Assembly (NCBI GenBank): GCA_002168075.1
Contig: NHCE01000009.1
Coordinates: 20,509-60,752, forward strand
DNA from: Rhizobiales bacterium TMED25
Lineage (GTDB): Bacteria; Pseudomonadota; Alphaproteobacteria; Rhizobiales; TMED25
Direction: 5' to 3'
DNA: 40,244 nt
Shown here: positions 38,622 through 40,244 of the stretch, in pieces
How positions within the stretch are numbered: position 1 is the first letter of the stretch
Layout: every line of letters starts with the position of its first letter
The notes under the pieces: generated by a model
The model's input: the letters and a program-made list of their open reading frames with translations, nothing else
Databases searched by the model: none
What the model was told of the DNA's origin: nothing
Made by a program: the position numbers and the translations under genes

Positions 38622-38780
38622 ATGCCAGATGACAAAGAAATAAAAAAAAAGGATAGTGAATTAGATAATTTCATTGCAAATAGAAAGAAAAAATCAATAG
38701 CAATTGCTGTAATATTATTTGCATTAGTATTGGTTTTCTTTTTCACAACCGTAGTTCGTATCACTTCAAATATTTCTTAG
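38622..38780 (+). CDS. Small single-span membrane protein of the cox operon (CoxF-like)
   Basis: This 52-residue ORF starts at an ATG 14 bp after the ctaB stop, preceded by GAGAGG at 38606-38611. It has a charged N-terminus (MPDDKEIKKKDSELDNFIAN), a basic RKKKS, then one membrane helix (IAIAVILFALVLVFFFTTVV) and a short tail (RITSNIS). A tiny membrane protein with a basic patch before one helix is regularly found between ctaB and ctaG in alphaproteobacteria, sometimes named CoxF or annotated as an oxidase assembly protein. Its job is unclear; a role in oxidase assembly or stability is inferred from position. It is too short for many gene finders. Confidence 0.8.
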   Translation: MPDDKEIKKKDSELDNFIANRKKKSIAIAVILFALVLVFFFTTVVRITSNIS

Positions 38781-38796
38781 ATGATAAATTAATATT

Positions 38797-39333
38797 ATGA
38801 AAAATACTCAAAAAAATACAAAGATACTTTTGTTATGTGTTTCAATTGTATTCTTCATGGGAGCACTCTCTTTGGCTGCAGTACCTTTGTATGATTTATT
38901 TTGTAAAGTCACGGGTTATAAAGGGGCTCCACGAGTTGTTAATTTGGTTACTTCAGATATCGGAGAAAGAGAGTTTTTGATAAGATACGATGTTAATGTT
39001 TCAAATGATCTGAACTGGGAGGTTGAGCCTGAAAAGAAAGTAGATAGTATCACAAGCGGGGGTAATAAATACACGTATTATAATGCAAAGAATTTATCTT
39101 CTAATAAGACTAATGGAGTTGCAACTTATAATATAATTCCTGCAGAAGCTGCAGCATATGTATTGAAAGTTGAGTGTTTTTGCTTTAATGGGCAGGAGCT
39201 TGAACCCAATGAAAAAATCGAGATGCCATTAACCTATTACATCGATCCAGCAATAGATAGAGACAAGGAATTAAAAAATGTTGATACGATTACAATTTCG
39301 TATACTTTTTTTAAAAATAAGGATTTATTGTAA
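38797..39333 (+). CDS. ctaG: Cytochrome c oxidase assembly protein CtaG/Cox11
   Basis: This 178-residue protein delivers copper to the CuB site of subunit I. It has one N-terminal membrane anchor (ILLLCVSIVFFMGALSLA), directly followed by AVPLYDLFCKVTGYKGAPRV with a conserved Cys, then a periplasmic beta domain with the copper-binding CFCF motif in KVECFCFNGQELEPNEKI and MPLTYYIDPAI. Length and motifs are normal for alphaproteobacterial Cox11. It lies between the small membrane ORF and coxC, the standard order. Confidence 0.96.
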   Translation: MKNTQKNTKILLLCVSIVFFMGALSLAAVPLYDLFCKVTGYKGAPRVVNLVTSDIGEREFLIRYDVNVSNDLNWEVEPEKKVDSITSGGNKYTYYNAKNLSSNKTNGVATYNIIPAEAAAYVLKVECFCFNGQELEPNEKIEMPLTYYIDPAIDRDKELKNVDTITISYTFFKNKDLL

Positions 39334-39393
39334 TAAAATATCGTATATAATGTATCAAAATCGAAGCTATCATCAAATTGTAAGATCATCAAA

Positions 39394-40209
39394 ATGAGCG
39401 AACTAGATTCAAAAAATCATGATTATCATTTAGTCGACCCAAGTCCTTGGCCTGTGATTGGAGCTGTTTCAGCTTTTGTGACAGCTATTGGCGCTGTTAT
39501 ATATTTTCACCAAGACAGTTATTGGCTTTTGATTTTAGGCTTAATAGCGGTTCTATTTACAATGTATGGGTGGTGGAGAGAAGTGATTAAAGAAGCTCAC
39601 AATGGTGATCATACGCCTGTTGTTCAAATTCACTTAAGGTATGGGATGATAATGTTTATCGCTTCAGAGGTTATGTTCTTTGTGGCGTGGTTTTGGTCAT
39701 ACTTTGATGCATCACTTTATGCGGGTGATATTCCGCAGTATTTAAGAACTGAATTGACGGGGGGTCACTGGCCGCCAGATGCAATTGCGACTTTTGATCC
39801 ATGGCATCTACCTCTGCTTAATACTCTAATCTTGCTTACATCTGGAACAGCTGTAACTTGGGCGCATCACTCTTTACTTCATGATGATCGAAAAGGTTTA
39901 AGAATTGGATTATTATTAACAGTTGGACTTGGTGCAATTTTTACTTGTGTACAAGCATACGAATATAGCCATGCAGCCTTCAATTTTTCCGGACATATTT
40001 ATGGAGCTACTTTTTTTATGGCTACTGGTTTTCATGGTTTTCATGTATTAGTAGGAACTATTTTTCTACTAGTTTGTAGCTTTAGGGTCAAAGCCGGGCA
40101 TTTTAATAAAGATCAGCATTTTGGTTTCGAAGCCGCTGCTTGGTATTGGCATTTTGTTGACGTTGTATGGTTATTTTTATTTGCAGCTATATATATTTGG
40201 GGAAGTTAA
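39394..40209 (+). CDS. coxC: Cytochrome c oxidase subunit III
   Basis: This 271-residue subunit with seven membrane helices stabilises the oxidase and keeps proton uptake active. Signatures in order are YHLVDPSPWPVIGAVSAF at the N-terminus, YGWWREVIKEAHNGDHTPVV, LRYGMIMFIASEVMFFVAWF, LNTLILLTSGTAVTWAHHSL, ATGFHGFHVLVGTIFL and FGFEAAAWYWHFVDVVWLFL near the C-terminus. Complete at both ends. It is the last gene in the window; the 35 bases after it hold nothing recognisable. Confidence 0.98.
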   Translation: MSELDSKNHDYHLVDPSPWPVIGAVSAFVTAIGAVIYFHQDSYWLLILGLIAVLFTMYGWWREVIKEAHNGDHTPVVQIHLRYGMIMFIASEVMFFVAWFWSYFDASLYAGDIPQYLRTELTGGHWPPDAIATFDPWHLPLLNTLILLTSGTAVTWAHHSLLHDDRKGLRIGLLLTVGLGAIFTCVQAYEYSHAAFNFSGHIYGATFFMATGFHGFHVLVGTIFLLVCSFRVKAGHFNKDQHFGFEAAAWYWHFVDVVWLFLFAAIYIWGS

Positions 40210-40244
40210 TCTGATACTTGAAACATAAATTTTTATTTTCAGTT

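Overview
The window is a very AT-rich, tightly packed stretch of core chromosome from what looks like a free-living, probably marine, alphaproteobacterium. Signs of this lineage are the alphaproteobacterial type of HisRS paired with a tRNA-His that lacks the usual G-1:C73 pair, the hisS-hisZ-hisG order, a MutL with a built-in endonuclease motif, the small proteins DUF2093 and DUF3035, the TIGR01459-type HAD protein beside ribF-ileS, and the coxB-coxA-ctaB-small ORF-ctaG-coxC operon. LPS genes (lpxK, waaA) show a Gram-negative envelope. A low-GC SAR116- or AEGEAN-169-like organism would fit, but the window alone does not decide this.

Layout. 1-829 is the 5' part of a TPR protein on the minus strand that runs off the window, followed by tRNA-His (minus). 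1050-4100 holds a small conserved protein and a ferric-iron ABC importer (binding protein plus fused permease, no ATPase gene). 4282-7079 (minus) has a divergent photolyase/cryptochrome and the two subunits of a succinyl-CoA:acetoacetate CoA-transferase. moaA (plus) and an Lrp-type regulator (minus) follow. 8911-12296 is hisS-hisZ-hisG, closed by a strong bidirectional hairpin shared with groES-groEL (minus), which carries a CIRCE operator. 14536-22462 is a long plus-strand run: HAD hydrolase, ribF, ileS, lspA, a DUF3035 lipoprotein, mutL. 22445-25549 has rsmD, an RluB-like pseudouridine synthase, tadA and purD. 25634-27222 has xseA and DUF2093. 27226-30416 (minus) has ubiA-waaA-lpxK. 30432-33785 (plus) has rsmE, gshA and a Bcr/CflA-type MFS transporter. 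33792-34935 (minus) has two secreted proteins of unknown role. 35137-40209 is the aa3 cytochrome c oxidase operon.

How the genes work together. HisRS and its cognate tRNA lie in the same window and show matching non-standard features. HisZ and short HisG form the first enzyme of histidine synthesis. LspA lies just before a lipoprotein gene it would process. UbiA (ubiquinone), CtaB (heme O), CtaG (CuB insertion) and Cox I-III serve aerobic respiration. WaaA and LpxK act on successive lipid A/Kdo steps. RsmD, RsmE, RluB, TadA and the two synthetases form a translation/RNA-modification set.

No CRISPR array, prophage, insertion sequence, toxin-antitoxin pair or defence island was seen, and no obviously new multi-gene system. 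The points most worth a second look are the non-canonical start (or in-frame stop) between gshA and the MFS gene, the tRNA-His/HisRS pair, the lone palindrome before mutL, the hairpin between the iron-transport genes, and the missing zinc ligands in IleRS. Apart from the hisG/groEL and fbpB/photolyase pairs, convergent genes meet within 6 bp or overlap. No gene-free stretch exceeds about 220 bases; the longest are 8696-8910, 34936-35136 and 4101-4281.
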